Source: RPQK01 sp041946865
Lineage (GTDB): Bacteria > Acidobacteriota > UBA6911 > RPQK01
Length of the DNA: 37,914 bases
Reading direction: 5' to 3'
NCBI GenBank assembly: GCA_041946865.1
Contig: JBHGBF010000193.1
Span: 1-37,914, forward strand
Part shown: positions 15,127-23,911 of the stretch, piece by piece
Layout of the letters: the number at the start of each line of letters is the position of its first letter
Position numbering within the stretch: the stretch's first letter is position 1
The notes under the pieces: generated by a model
Told to the model about the DNA's origin: nothing
Databases searched by the model: none
Seen by the model: the letters and a program-made list of their open reading frames with translations, nothing else
Made by a program: the position numbers and the translations under genes

Positions 15127-16342
15127 AATCTTTGACTTTCTCTATTTGTTCCAGTACCCGCCTCCTGACCGTTTTCAGAGGCTCTCCTGTCTTCTCCGCA
15201 ATCCCTTTCAAATCTTCATATTCCGGTGCGACGTTAATGACCCGGCCCTCCCACCGAGCCAGTTTCACGCGCACAGGACCATACGCGGTCCTCACCTCTA
15301 TGACTTCTCGAAGAACGACCCAGCGTCTGGTCCTGGTCGCCCGGACTCCGAGCGTGGTCGTCTCCCGAAACAGCAGCTCCGCCATCCGGCTCTCTTGCTC
15401 CGGGGAGCACAGGAGCGTAACCAAGACAGCCGGCCTGTTCTTCTTCATCTGGACCGGGGTGTAGTAGACATCCAAGGCGCCTTCGCGAAGAGCCAGGTCC
15501 ATGAAATAGCCGAAGACCTGGGCCTCCATGTCGTCTATGGTGGCCTCCAGAACAACGATTTCCTGTTCCCGCCGCCCGCCGCTGCCTGGTGCGGACGAAA
15601 CTGCCGAAGTGTCTCCTAGCATTAATCTTAGCATGTTCGGGATGCCCGGCATGACACGGTCTCCCGCGCCCAGACCCCAGCGCGAATAACTCGCGACCGG
15701 GGGATGGGCCGAGGGTTTGGACAGAGTGCAGACGATGGCGGCTCCTGTAGGGGTCGTCAGCTCGGCCTGCGCCCGGCCGAGCAGCGTCGGGAAGCCTCGA
15801 ACAAGCTCCGCGGTCGCCGGAGTCGGGACCGGCCAGGTGCCGTGGGAGAAAGTCACTGTCCCGCCTCCAAGATTGATCGGCGCGGTATAAAACTCATCGA
15901 CCTTGAAATAGCTGAAACCGACACAGGCACCGACCACGTCAACAATCGCGTCGACTGCTCCCACCTCGTGGAAATGAACGTCGCCCCGGTCTGTATTGTG
16001 CGCTTTGGACTCTGCCTCCGCCAGGCGCCGAAAGACCAGGACAGCCTTTTCCTTTACGGATTCGCCCAGGGAACTCGACTGAATCAGATTCTCAATCTGG
16101 GTTAGGGTCCGATGATGATGATCATGACCCCGAGGTGCATAGTTCTCGGTTAGCACGACATGAAAGTTGGTTCCTCGCAGACCCTCCCGCACGATCGCTT
16201 CGGCCTTTAACTCATACCCTGACACGTCAAGCTTGCCGAGCTCAAAACGAAGGTGCTCGAGAGGCAGCCCCATGTCGAGCAGCGCGCCGAGAATCATGTC
16301 GCCTGCGACACCGTTGAAGGTGTCGAAATAGAGGACTCTCAT
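15119..16342 (-). CDS. larC: LarC-family nickel-pincer cofactor insertion protein
   Basis: A 407-residue LarC homologue. In the known pathway LarC is a CTP-dependent nickel insertase that completes the nickel-pincer nucleotide used by lactate racemase LarA and relatives. Seen here: the YFDTFNGVAGDMILGALLD N-terminus, a His-rich GHDHHH loop near residue 90, VHFHEVGAVDAIVD, TPTGAAIV and a C-terminal ferredoxin-like half with QMKKNRPAVLVT. Unlike Lactobacillus, where it is split as larC1/larC2 and joined by frameshifting, this is one continuous frame. The start ATG at 16342 gives the family N-terminus; an in-frame extension to 16417 is unlikely. larB, larE and larA are not in the window, so the client enzyme is unknown. 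Its stop overlaps the metG start. Confidence 0.87.
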   Translation of the reverse strand: MRVLYFDTFNGVAGDMILGALLDMGLPLEHLRFELGKLDVSGYELKAEAIVREGLRGTNFHVVLTENYAPRGHDHHHRTLTQIENLIQSSSLGESVKEKAVLVFRRLAEAESKAHNTDRGDVHFHEVGAVDAIVDVVGACVGFSYFKVDEFYTAPINLGGGTVTFSHGTWPVPTPATAELVRGFPTLLGRAQAELTTPTGAAIVCTLSKPSAHPPVASYSRWGLGAGDRVMPGIPNMLRLMLGDTSAVSSAPGSGGRREQEIVVLEATIDDMEAQVFGYFMDLALREGALDVYYTPVQMKKNRPAVLVTLLCSPEQESRMAELLFRETTTLGVRATRTRRWVVLREVIEVRTAYGPVRVKLARWEGRVINVAPEYEDLKGIAEKTGEPLKTVRRRVLEQIEKVKDYE

Positions 16343-16424
16343 ATTGTTCTTTGATGCCGGGTCGGCAGGAGTCAAAAGAGTATTACAAGCCAGACGGTTT
16401 GTAAACTCGACCGCCACGCGAAAT

Positions 16425-16480
16425 GTAACCGCTCAGTTTTCTGCGAGCGAAGCGGCAGGCGCTTTTGGAGTTCATCATGC
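16425..16480 (+). repeat. 56-bp exact repeat, copy 1
   Basis: Identical over 56 bp, by my reading, to 26903-26958. It begins GTAACCGCTCAG and ends GTTCATCATGC; the bases just outside differ. It ends 30 bp before the ATG of the exported gene at 16511 and has the same orientation relative to that gene as copy 2 has to the propeller gene. It could be a shared leader or promoter, or the remains of a dispersed element. Confidence 0.85.
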
Positions 16481-16510
16481 GGGCCAGAAGCTGATAGAAT
16501 CAGATGACTG

Positions 16511-17539
16511 ATGCCTCGCAGAATCGCCAGTCTCGTTTGGTTTGTGATGTTCGCGGCGCCGGTGGTTTTCGCCGACAGCTCGAACGCGCAGTGGCGGGTG
16601 TTCCGGTACACCATGGCCGGACGCCTAAGGCTCCTGCTGTTCTGGGTCGGGCGCGAGGGAGTGGGTGGGGGAACCATTGCCCTTCGCCAGGACAAAGGAC
16701 CGGACGGGCAAATCATCGACTCGGTAGAGGTTCTGTTCGGTTCGAATCCCCAGCGCGTTCCGGGAAGGATCAATCGTTGGGGCTACGGGCGGGAATCGGC
16801 GCAATGGAAGAACGCCGCGTCACCGGCAGAAGGAGGGACACTGCTGGCGAGCACGTTTGAAGGTTTCATGCGCCATTCCGACGAGGAGTCCCTTGGTGAG
16901 GTCAGAAGCAGGGCCTCGCGAGACGAGGCCGACGAAACTTTCTGGTATGACGCGATTCAGAGCCGGGTCACTCCGGAGCTCGCTTCAGCCACGGTCCACA
17001 TCTTCGCCGAGAAGAAGGACTTCGACTACACGCAGCCGGCGCCCGTCGAATGCGGATATCGCCGCCGGCTCCGGGCCGGCCCTCCGGATCGGTCCCGTCA
17101 GCTGAAAAGAACCGAATTCGCCTACGCAGCACCTTACGGTTTTCTCACAGCCGTAAAAGCGATGGTTGCAGACGTGTCAGGCCGGATCAGGCAAAAATCC
17201 CCCAAATGGTCTGAGTATCGTCCCGCGATCACTTACATCTACAACGCCAAACCCTACAGGCTCCAGTTGACCGATCTGGAACTTCATCGGGAATTCGTTG
17301 CTCCCGGCTGGAAGCTGAGTGACGTGATCGAGGCGGAATTCGAGATCACCAATCTGAAGACCAGGGAAGAACACAGTTTCTCGTTGTGGTTCCCAACGAC
17401 CGGCCCGCTCCAGAACATCCCCGTGAAGATCGTGGACAAACCAAGATGGTGGCTGCGAGTCGAGCTGACCCTGGAGGCCGGCGCCGGGAGGGACGCGACG
17501 GAGCTAAGCTCAGGCGTGATGCCGGAGTGCAGCAATTAA
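16511..17539 (+). CDS. Exported protein of unknown function
   Basis: A 342-residue protein with a signal peptide (about 1-21, cut at VFA-DS). I do not recognise the family. An N-terminal segment contains DGQIIDSVEVLFGS and NRWGYGRESAQWK. The middle has an ATVHIFAEKKDFDY stretch with charged residues. The C-terminal third (YIYNAKPYRLQL, then FEITNLKTREEHSFSLWFP) looks like a beta-rich domain that could bind carbohydrate or protein. The gene follows copy 1 of the 56-bp repeat and converges on iorB, ending 30 bp from its stop. No clear ribosome-binding site precedes ATG 16511. Confidence 0.6.
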   Translation: MPRRIASLVWFVMFAAPVVFADSSNAQWRVFRYTMAGRLRLLLFWVGREGVGGGTIALRQDKGPDGQIIDSVEVLFGSNPQRVPGRINRWGYGRESAQWKNAASPAEGGTLLASTFEGFMRHSDEESLGEVRSRASRDEADETFWYDAIQSRVTPELASATVHIFAEKKDFDYTQPAPVECGYRRRLRAGPPDRSRQLKRTEFAYAAPYGFLTAVKAMVADVSGRIRQKSPKWSEYRPAITYIYNAKPYRLQLTDLELHREFVAPGWKLSDVIEAEFEITNLKTREEHSFSLWFPTTGPLQNIPVKIVDKPRWWLRVELTLEAGAGRDATELSSGVMPECSN

Positions 17540-17569
17540 CCTGATCCCTAACCAGAGTGACTAACGACA

Positions 17570-18382
17570 CTAACCTTTGCCCACGGCTGTGCCCTGCAGC
17601 ACCTTTTGAGGCACGGCTTCTTCAAGCGGCAAGATCGTTCGCGACTGCCACAACGCTTCCGTCGCGGCGCAGGCCGTCTTCTCGCCACAGAACCCGATCC
17701 ACGCTTGCGCCACACGGTCGGGAACCGGCCAAGGATCAAAATCCAGCCACGGCAAGACACGTGAGATCAGGTGGTCTGCAATGCCTGCCTGCCTGAGAGT
17801 CGCATGGAACTGCGCCAGCGCGCATCCGGTGCGGAAGGCGTTGATGTTCACATGGACCAGTCGTTCGCTCTTGCGCGCAAACAGCTCGGCCACGTGCGTT
17901 TCCAACATCGTCACCGGGTAGGGGAGCCGGGAAGAGGCCGCTCCGAGAACCACCATGTTCTGCGCCTTGGGAGAGCCGGCTTTGCGGGCCAGATAGGCGC
18001 CATTGACCAGCAGGACTGAAGGGAGCCGCAACAGATGGCCATACACGGAGGAGGGATCAGGATAGTCGGGGATATTGATGAAGGGTGTGATGTCGGTGAT
18101 CACCGAGCCCGTCTCCGAGGAGAGGTACTGAAGGTAACGCAAGGACTCCAGCGGTTCCAGCGAGAGGAGTACGTCGGCCTGGCCGAGTGGGATCAGCTCG
18201 CTTGCGATCGACTCGTCACTGACCCGGATGTGGGCCTGCACGGCACCTCCCCGCTGTGACATTCCGTGGACTTCCGGTTGTTTCAGCGCATACCCGGCCT
18301 CCATGGCACTATAGTCGATGACGTAAGCCAGCGAGAGAATGCCCTGCCCCCCGACGCCGCACAGCAGAACATCTTGCTTCAT
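17570..18382 (-). CDS. iorB: Indolepyruvate:ferredoxin oxidoreductase beta subunit (gamma-type domain)
   Basis: A 270-residue protein with the gamma domain of 2-oxoacid oxidoreductases: GVGGQGILSLA at 10-20, the GMSQRGGAV motif near 60 that contacts coenzyme A or the partner subunit, and a LEPLESLRYL helix. A C-terminal extension beyond about residue 190 is typical of IorB. With IorA it oxidises aryl pyruvates (indolepyruvate, phenylpyruvate) to aryl-acetyl-CoA in amino-acid breakdown, or runs in reverse. Its ATG overlaps the iorA stop as ATGA, so the two are translationally coupled; GGAG lies 6 nt upstream. Confidence 0.88.
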   Translation of the reverse strand: MKQDVLLCGVGGQGILSLAYVIDYSAMEAGYALKQPEVHGMSQRGGAVQAHIRVSDESIASELIPLGQADVLLSLEPLESLRYLQYLSSETGSVITDITPFINIPDYPDPSSVYGHLLRLPSVLLVNGAYLARKAGSPKAQNMVVLGAASSRLPYPVTMLETHVAELFARKSERLVHVNINAFRTGCALAQFHATLRQAGIADHLISRVLPWLDFDPWPVPDRVAQAWIGFCGEKTACAATEALWQSRTILPLEEAVPQKVLQGTAVGKG

Positions 18383-20019
18383 CTCAATTCTCCTTCGCGG
18401 TCACGTTGTGCTGTCTTGATTTCCTTGTAGTAGGTCACACACTCGCGTCGCGAGATGATGACGGAAAGGCCGCAGTACTCGATCTCCTGCCGCACCACGC
18501 TAACGTTCTCCTGCAGGCTTCGGGGCAGGGGTTTGATGATCTTGATATGCTCGGCCGGAACGCCTAGTCCCGCCACGATCTGCACCATGGCCTGGTCCGT
18601 TACCATGGTGGGCTGCCCGCCTGTCATCGCCACGATACTGTTGTCAAGGATAAACACCTTGATATTGGTGTTTTCTCTGGCCGCATCCAGAAGCGGGGGC
18701 AGGCCCGAGTGGGTGAAGGTTGAATCGCCGATCACGCAAAGCACCGGACTAAAACCGGCGTGACTGATGCCGGCTGCCATGCCGATGCTTGCTCCCATGC
18801 AGATACAGGAGTGGAGCCCCTCATGGGGCTTGTAGAAGCCGAGAGTGTAACAGCCGATGTCCCCCATGATGCGGATATCCGGATACTCCCGCGTGGCTTC
18901 ACGAATAATCTCGAAAGTATCGGCGTGAGGGCAGCCTTCGCACAAGACAGGCGGACGGGACCTCATGACCGTTTCGCTCCCCACCAGTGTCAGGCCTCGA
19001 CTGGCCGGCATGCCGAGCGCGGACTTGACCAGATCCGGCGTCAATTCTCCGCTGCGCGGAAGATCCCCACTGATCTTGCCCCGGATTCGCGCATCGGGAC
19101 GCAGCCCCTCCCCGGTCAGCTGCTGTTCGATCAGCGGGTAGCCGTCTTCCATCGTCCAGACCTTGGAGCTGGCCTTGACCAGCTGCTTAATCTTCTCGAC
19201 AGGTAACGGGTAAACACTTATCGACAGAAAATTGTATTCAGACAGTCGCTCACCCAGGACTTCCCGGACGTACCCGGACGCGATCCCGGAGGCGATGATA
19301 CCGGGCTTACCGTCACCGGCAATCGTCAGCTGGTTCGCAGCGTGCTCCTCGGAAAAAGCGTGCAGGTCGGCCTGCTTACCCAGTAATCGATCAAAACCTC
19401 GCCGGGCATTCGAGGGCAGAAGAGTCCACCAGGACGTGTCCGGGCAGTAGGAAGCCCGATTCTGTTTCCGGGGTTCGGAAAGGGTCACGATGGAGCGGGA
19501 GTGCGCCAGCCGTGTTACGAGCCGCAACATGACCGGGATTCGCAGCTTCTCGGACAGATCCAGCGCCTCGCGCGCCATCGAGTAGGCCTGCTGCTGGTCT
19601 GCAGGCTCGAAACAGACGATTTGCGAGAATTTGGCGTAAAAGCGCGAGTCCTGCTCATTCTGAGAGCTGTGCATCGAAGGGTCATCCGCCACGACCACCA
19701 GCAGCCCACCGTGTACACCCGAAATCGTCGAGCTGATAAAAGGGTCGGCTGCGACATTCAAACCGACATGCTTGAACGAGACAATTGCCCGCCGGCCGGC
19801 ATAGGACATGCCCAGCGCTTCTTCATAGGCCACCTTTTCGTTCGTCGACCAGCGGGCGTGGATCCGCAAGCCGTCACGAGCCGCGAGTCTCTGGATGTAC
19901 TCGAAAATCTCGGTCGAGGGAGTGCCTGGGTAGGCATAGGCGCCACTGATACCCGCGTCAATCGCCCCCCTGGCAACCGCTTCATCTCCCAGCAGGATCA
20001 GTCTGTTTGTCCCCTTCAT
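18379..20019 (-). CDS. iorA: Indolepyruvate:ferredoxin oxidoreductase alpha subunit, lacking ferredoxin tail
   Basis: 546 residues joining pyrimidine- and TPP-binding domains. N-terminal signatures are LLGDEAVARGAIDAG and YAYPGTPSTEI. The TPP site is in the C-terminal third: GDIGCYTLG, then VIGDSTFTHSG and LDNSIVAMTGGQPT. Usual IorA proteins continue about 60-80 residues into two [4Fe-4S] clusters after the SVIIxRRxCV strand. Here the protein stops after SVIISRRECV and a short charged tail (YYKEIKTAQRDREGELR), so the ferredoxin module is absent. Electrons must leave through another protein, perhaps the neighbouring Fe-S/FAD fusion. Start ATG 20019 has GGGAGG 4 nt upstream; the open frame further up is not family-like. 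Confidence 0.88.
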   Translation of the reverse strand: MKGTNRLILLGDEAVARGAIDAGISGAYAYPGTPSTEIFEYIQRLAARDGLRIHARWSTNEKVAYEEALGMSYAGRRAIVSFKHVGLNVAADPFISSTISGVHGGLLVVVADDPSMHSSQNEQDSRFYAKFSQIVCFEPADQQQAYSMAREALDLSEKLRIPVMLRLVTRLAHSRSIVTLSEPRKQNRASYCPDTSWWTLLPSNARRGFDRLLGKQADLHAFSEEHAANQLTIAGDGKPGIIASGIASGYVREVLGERLSEYNFLSISVYPLPVEKIKQLVKASSKVWTMEDGYPLIEQQLTGEGLRPDARIRGKISGDLPRSGELTPDLVKSALGMPASRGLTLVGSETVMRSRPPVLCEGCPHADTFEIIREATREYPDIRIMGDIGCYTLGFYKPHEGLHSCICMGASIGMAAGISHAGFSPVLCVIGDSTFTHSGLPPLLDAARENTNIKVFILDNSIVAMTGGQPTMVTDQAMVQIVAGLGVPAEHIKIIKPLPRSLQENVSVVRQEIEYCGLSVIISRRECVTYYKEIKTAQRDREGELR

Positions 20020-20423
20020 CCATCCTCCCAGCAGGCATCGCCTGCAAAACGCCGCGAAATCCTCCTGCATTTCGAGTGCCCGCAGCGGTGACCGCCAAAG
20101 AACCTTGAAGAAACGCGCCATCTTGGCGTCTGGCGATTGCCTCGCAGAGTCAATTCTGAGTGAAATCGCCCACATCTGTGAGCAAATTCCCCTCCAGGGC
20201 GAACCGGTTTGGTTTCGGGAACCGGGCACCGAGCGAAGGATGCGGCCGGCGCGGACAATCCTTTTTCCCGCCGCAATTCCTATCTGACCTCGCTCGGGAA
20301 TTTTCGGGCAGGCAAGGACCCGAATTTTGAATTAGAATAAGCCCGGTTTATGAAGGCGTTTACCCAGCGGTACGCAGGGCCACAGCCAACCTCGAATTGC
20401 CCTTCCAACACTTGCGGAGAGCC
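20020..20423. other. Divergent promoter region of the redox locus
   Basis: About 400 bp separate iorA (minus) and the fusion gene (plus). No gene is supported, though the iorA frame stays open for about 210 bp. GCAGGC-atc-GCCTGC at 20031-20045 is a 6-bp hairpin immediately upstream of the iorA Shine-Dalgarno (complement of 20024-20029), and CGCCA/TGGCG forms a weaker one near 20117. An AT-rich patch (TTGAATTAGAAT) near 20325-20336 could contain the plus-strand promoter. No operator is recognised. Confidence 0.35.
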
Positions 20424-22628
20424 ATGATTGAAATCGTCATCTTCGGCCGTGGAGGCCAGGGCGGCGTCACTCTCGCCAAGTTGATCGCCATGACTTATTT
20501 TTTGCAGGATCAGTACGCCCAGGCCTTCGGCGTTTACGCCGCAGAACGTTCCGGCGCCCCTGTCCGCGCTTTTGTCCGGATTGACAGCAAAGAGATCATT
20601 TGTCGCAACCAGATCTATGAGCCGGATCATGTCATCGTTTTGGAGCGGACGCTCATCGATGAGCGGATAACCACCGGACTGAAACCGGGCGGATGGATCG
20701 TTCTCAATTCTTCTCACACGCCGGAAGCGCTAGCTCACCTTTTTCCGGGATACCGGATCGCGTGCGTGGACGCGAACACGGTCGCGATCGAAAACAACCT
20801 GGGGACCCGAACCACGCCGATTGTCAACACCACCATGCTGGGCGCGGCGGCTCGCGTCTTTGGTGAAGACTTTTCGGCAGTAGAGGGCGCTCTCGCCGAA
20901 CTGCGCTTTCTCGGACCCAACCTGAGCGCTGCGCGCCGTGCGTACGACTCGGTTCTGAGCTTGCCCGAACCCGTGGGTGTCAGCTCGCCCCAGCCGCCGA
21001 TCCAGATGCCTCGACCGACCCTCAGCATTCTGGATCCGGCCTCCGGTACGCTCCCAACCATCAAAACCGGGACCTGGGCAACCCAGCAACCCCGGCAGAA
21101 GAAACCGGCCCCTCCCTGTAGCGGCGGCTGCCCGGCCGGGAACGACGTCCGAGGGTTCGTGGCAGCCGTGCGGGACCGTGACCTCGCTCGGGCGCTCGCC
21201 TTGCTTCACACGACATCCCCCTTCCCCGGTGTGTGCGGCCGGGTGTGCCCCGCTCCCTGCATGGAAGCGTGCCACCGCTCCCAGTTCGACCAGGCGGTCA
21301 ATATCAGGGAGCTGGAGCGCTATGTGGCCGATCATGCGGTTCCTCCGCCGGTTGAGGTAAAGAGCTTCCGGGATCGCGTGGCCGTGATCGGGTCAGGTCC
21401 AGCGGGATTGAGTGCCGCCTATCATCTCGTCCGGCTCGGTTACGCCGCGCACGTGATAGAGAGCCAACCGGCTCTGGGCGGGGTCATGAGGAACGGGATT
21501 CCGCCCTACCGGCTGCCGGCAGACGTCCTCGACCGAGAGATCGACTACATCCTGCGCCACGGCGTCACCGCCGCCACCAGCACCCGGGTGAGTAAGGAGG
21601 ATATCGTTCGCTTGTCCAGGCAATTCGCAGCCGTTTTCATCGCCACCGGTCTGCAGGAGTCTCGCAATCTCAACCCGGAGGACTTCGATTCGTCCGTCGC
21701 CATGCAGGGCATCGATTTTCTGGACGCCTTCCGGTCAGGAGAGCGACGGCTCGACCGGCAGCAGGTTGTCGTTATTGGAGGCGGAAACACCGCGATCGAT
21801 GCCGCAAGGACCGCTAGACGCCTGGGAGCTCAGGTCCGGATCGTTTACCGGAGAACGCGCGCCGAAATGCCTGCCATCCGGGAAGAAATCGAAGAGGCTC
21901 TGGAGGAAGGTGTCTGTCTCACCGAGCTTCTCGCTCCTCTGTCACTAAAGGCGGGCAAGCTGGTCTGCCAACGAATGGTGCTCGGAGAAACGGACGCGAG
22001 CGGGCGACGAAGGCCGGTCCCGGTTGCTGGGAAACAAGGGACAACGGTCTTGCCTTGTGATCGACTGATCCTGGCAACCGGCCAGTCCGCCGACCTCTCT
22101 ATCTTTCCCGAAGGAACAGAGGTCAAGGAGAATGGACAATTGCTCGGACCTGCCGGTGCACCCATCATTGCAGGCGGCGATTTACAGACGAATGAAGGCA
22201 CCGTCGCCGGGGCGATCGGCAGCGGCCGCAAGGCCGCCTGGCATATCCATCGGCTTCTGACCGGCGAAAACCTTTTTCCTGCCGGGCAGGTGGAAACGGT
22301 CGGCCTCGAGTCGATCCGGTTCAGCGCCTTCAAACGAGCGCCTCGGCACGACGCTCGACTCCGCAATGCGAGCGAGCGGCTGCACGACTTCAAAGAGGTC
22401 CGGCTCGGCCTGGAAGAGCGGCCTGGGGATGCTGAGGCAGTGGAAGAGAGCCGGCGTTGTTTCAGCTGCGGCAGTTGCACGCAGTGCGATATCTGCCGGG
22501 CCAACTGCCCGGAAGCCGTGCTCACGCGCCGCGGCGATGAATACGCTTTCAACTACGATTACTGCAAGGGCTGCGGCCTGTGCCAGTTCGAATGTCCTCG
22601 CGGTGTGATTCTGATGGAGCAGTTGTGA
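20424..22628 (+). CDS. Fusion: 2-oxoacid oxidoreductase gamma domain + GltD-like flavoprotein + 2[4Fe-4S] ferredoxin
   Basis: 734 residues in three modules. Residues 1-180 are a PorG/gamma domain (FGRGGQGGVTLA, YAAERSGAPVRAF). After a Pro-rich linker, about 230-640 match the small subunit of NADPH-dependent glutamate synthase: a Cys cluster from C232 (CSGGCPAG, then CGRVCPAPCMEAC), an FAD site (VIGSGPAGLSAAY from 321) and an NAD(P) site (VVVIGGGNTAIDAA from 448). Residues 679-734 hold CFSCGSCTQCDIC...CP and CKGCGLCQFECP clusters, as in PorD. It should pass electrons between a 2-oxoacid oxidoreductase and NAD(P). ATG 20424 follows CGGAGAG. It lies upstream of the alpha gene and divergent from iorAB, whose alpha subunit lacks such clusters. 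Confidence 0.85.
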   Translation: MIEIVIFGRGGQGGVTLAKLIAMTYFLQDQYAQAFGVYAAERSGAPVRAFVRIDSKEIICRNQIYEPDHVIVLERTLIDERITTGLKPGGWIVLNSSHTPEALAHLFPGYRIACVDANTVAIENNLGTRTTPIVNTTMLGAAARVFGEDFSAVEGALAELRFLGPNLSAARRAYDSVLSLPEPVGVSSPQPPIQMPRPTLSILDPASGTLPTIKTGTWATQQPRQKKPAPPCSGGCPAGNDVRGFVAAVRDRDLARALALLHTTSPFPGVCGRVCPAPCMEACHRSQFDQAVNIRELERYVADHAVPPPVEVKSFRDRVAVIGSGPAGLSAAYHLVRLGYAAHVIESQPALGGVMRNGIPPYRLPADVLDREIDYILRHGVTAATSTRVSKEDIVRLSRQFAAVFIATGLQESRNLNPEDFDSSVAMQGIDFLDAFRSGERRLDRQQVVVIGGGNTAIDAARTARRLGAQVRIVYRRTRAEMPAIREEIEEALEEGVCLTELLAPLSLKAGKLVCQRMVLGETDASGRRRPVPVAGKQGTTVLPCDRLILATGQSADLSIFPEGTEVKENGQLLGPAGAPIIAGGDLQTNEGTVAGAIGSGRKAAWHIHRLLTGENLFPAGQVETVGLESIRFSAFKRAPRHDARLRNASERLHDFKEVRLGLEERPGDAEAVEESRRCFSCGSCTQCDICRANCPEAVLTRRGDEYAFNYDYCKGCGLCQFECPRGVILMEQL

Positions 22629-22664
22629 GTCATCCTGCGGGTTGGCAGTGGAGGAAGATCAAGC

Positions 22665-23849
22665 ATGCCTCGTAAGCTCTGTACCGGGAACTACGTCGCC
22701 GGCTACACCCTGGCGTCAGCCGGTGAGGCTAATCGCCTGGCGCGCGGCTGCGTCGCGGGCGGCTATCCGATCACTCCCCAAACCGAGATCATGGAGTTCC
22801 TTCGCGGCTTCAGCTTCACGAAAGGGATCGTGCAGGCCGTCGAGTCCGAACACAGCGCAATGGCCATGTGTATCGGCGCATCTCTGGCCGGCGCCCGTTC
22901 CTTTACGGCCAGTTCTTCGAACGGCCTCGCCTACATGACGGAGAACGTCTTTATGGCCGGCTTTTGTCGCCTGCCCATCGTCATGGTGGCTGTCAATCGC
23001 GCGCTGGGCCCTCCCTGGAATATCTGGGTCGATCAGGGAGATACCCTGGCCCTCCGAGATACCGCCTGGATCCATTTTTACTGCGAATCGCACCAGGACG
23101 TCGCCGACACCATCCTTCTGGCTTTTCGCATCGCCGAAGACAAGCGGATTCTTCTTCCCGCGATAGTCGCATACGACGGGTTCATCATCTCTCATACTTC
23201 GACAGGCGTGGACCTGCCTGACCAGGACCAGGTAGACCGGTTCCTTCCCCTGTGTGAAATACCTCGTCGACTGGACCACAATCGGCCGATCATGGTGGGA
23301 GCGATGATCACTCCGGAGGACACAGCGGCTCATCGGCTGGAGCTCGACGAAACCATGCAGCGAGTCCCGGCGGTTCTCGAGGAAGCCCGCGAGGAGTTTT
23401 ACACAGTGTTCGGCCGGCTTCCGGACGGCGCCTTGACCGGCTACCGCCTGGAAGATGCCGAGACCGTTCTGATTGCCTCCAATTCCATAGCCAGCACCGT
23501 GCGCGGTGTGGTCGATGCCCGGCGGGAACGGGGGCAAAAGGTCGGGCTGCTCAAAGTCAAGCTCTTTCGCCCCTTCCCGCGCGCTGAGGCGGAGCGCTCG
23601 CTGGCCAGCGCACGCCGGGTGGGAGTGATCGATCGGAATGTTTCGCCCGGATCAGGCGGAATCTTCTGGCTGGAAATGTGCGGCGCCCTGAGGCAACGCC
23701 CCGATATCATCCTCCAAGGGTACCTGACCGGGCTGGGAGGCGGTGACGTGATACCGGCCGTCATCGATGAGATCGTCGACGACCTGTCCGAACGCAAGCG
23801 GTCGGGCGAGCCGGCCTGGAAAGTGCCGGCTTACGAGAAGATGTTCTAA
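22665..23849 (+). CDS. PorA-like 2-oxoacid:ferredoxin oxidoreductase alpha subunit, no beta subunit downstream
   Basis: 394 residues with the PYR domain (YPITPQTEIMEFL near 37-49 with the catalytic threonine, VESEHSA, TASSSNGLAYM) and the transketolase-C-like domain II (LIASNSIASTVRGVVD, KVKLFRPFP) of pyruvate-type oxidoreductases. These need a beta subunit that binds TPP; normally porB follows porA. Here the gene is followed within about 35 bp by a tandem GAAGGAT repeat and then a convergent rhomboid gene, and no porB is found. It lies 36 nt after the gamma/FAD/Fe-S fusion and is clearly in its operon; GAGGAAG precedes the ATG. Pyruvate, 2-oxoglutarate or 2-oxoisovalerate are all possible substrates. 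Confidence 0.87.
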   Translation: MPRKLCTGNYVAGYTLASAGEANRLARGCVAGGYPITPQTEIMEFLRGFSFTKGIVQAVESEHSAMAMCIGASLAGARSFTASSSNGLAYMTENVFMAGFCRLPIVMVAVNRALGPPWNIWVDQGDTLALRDTAWIHFYCESHQDVADTILLAFRIAEDKRILLPAIVAYDGFIISHTSTGVDLPDQDQVDRFLPLCEIPRRLDHNRPIMVGAMITPEDTAAHRLELDETMQRVPAVLEEAREEFYTVFGRLPDGALTGYRLEDAETVLIASNSIASTVRGVVDARRERGQKVGLLKVKLFRPFPRAEAERSLASARRVGVIDRNVSPGSGGIFWLEMCGALRQRPDIILQGYLTGLGGGDVIPAVIDEIVDDLSERKRSGEPAWKVPAYEKMF

Positions 23850-23883
23850 GCGGCGCCAGGTCCGTGAAGGGAAGGGGCGGAGG

Positions 23884-23911
23884 GAAGGATGAAGGATGAA
23901 GGATGAAGGAT
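23884..23911 (+). repeat. GAAGGAT heptamer tandem repeat, 4 units
   Basis: Four exact GAAGGAT units (23884-23911), continued by GAAG, lie between the alpha-subunit gene and the convergent rhomboid gene, exactly where a beta-subunit gene would be expected. It is one of three short-repeat families in this window. Confidence 0.9.

Noticed and set aside
20020..20229. N-terminal extension of IorA by about 70 residues
   Set aside because: The family start and a strong Shine-Dalgarno at ATG 20019 fit better; the extension is not conserved-looking.
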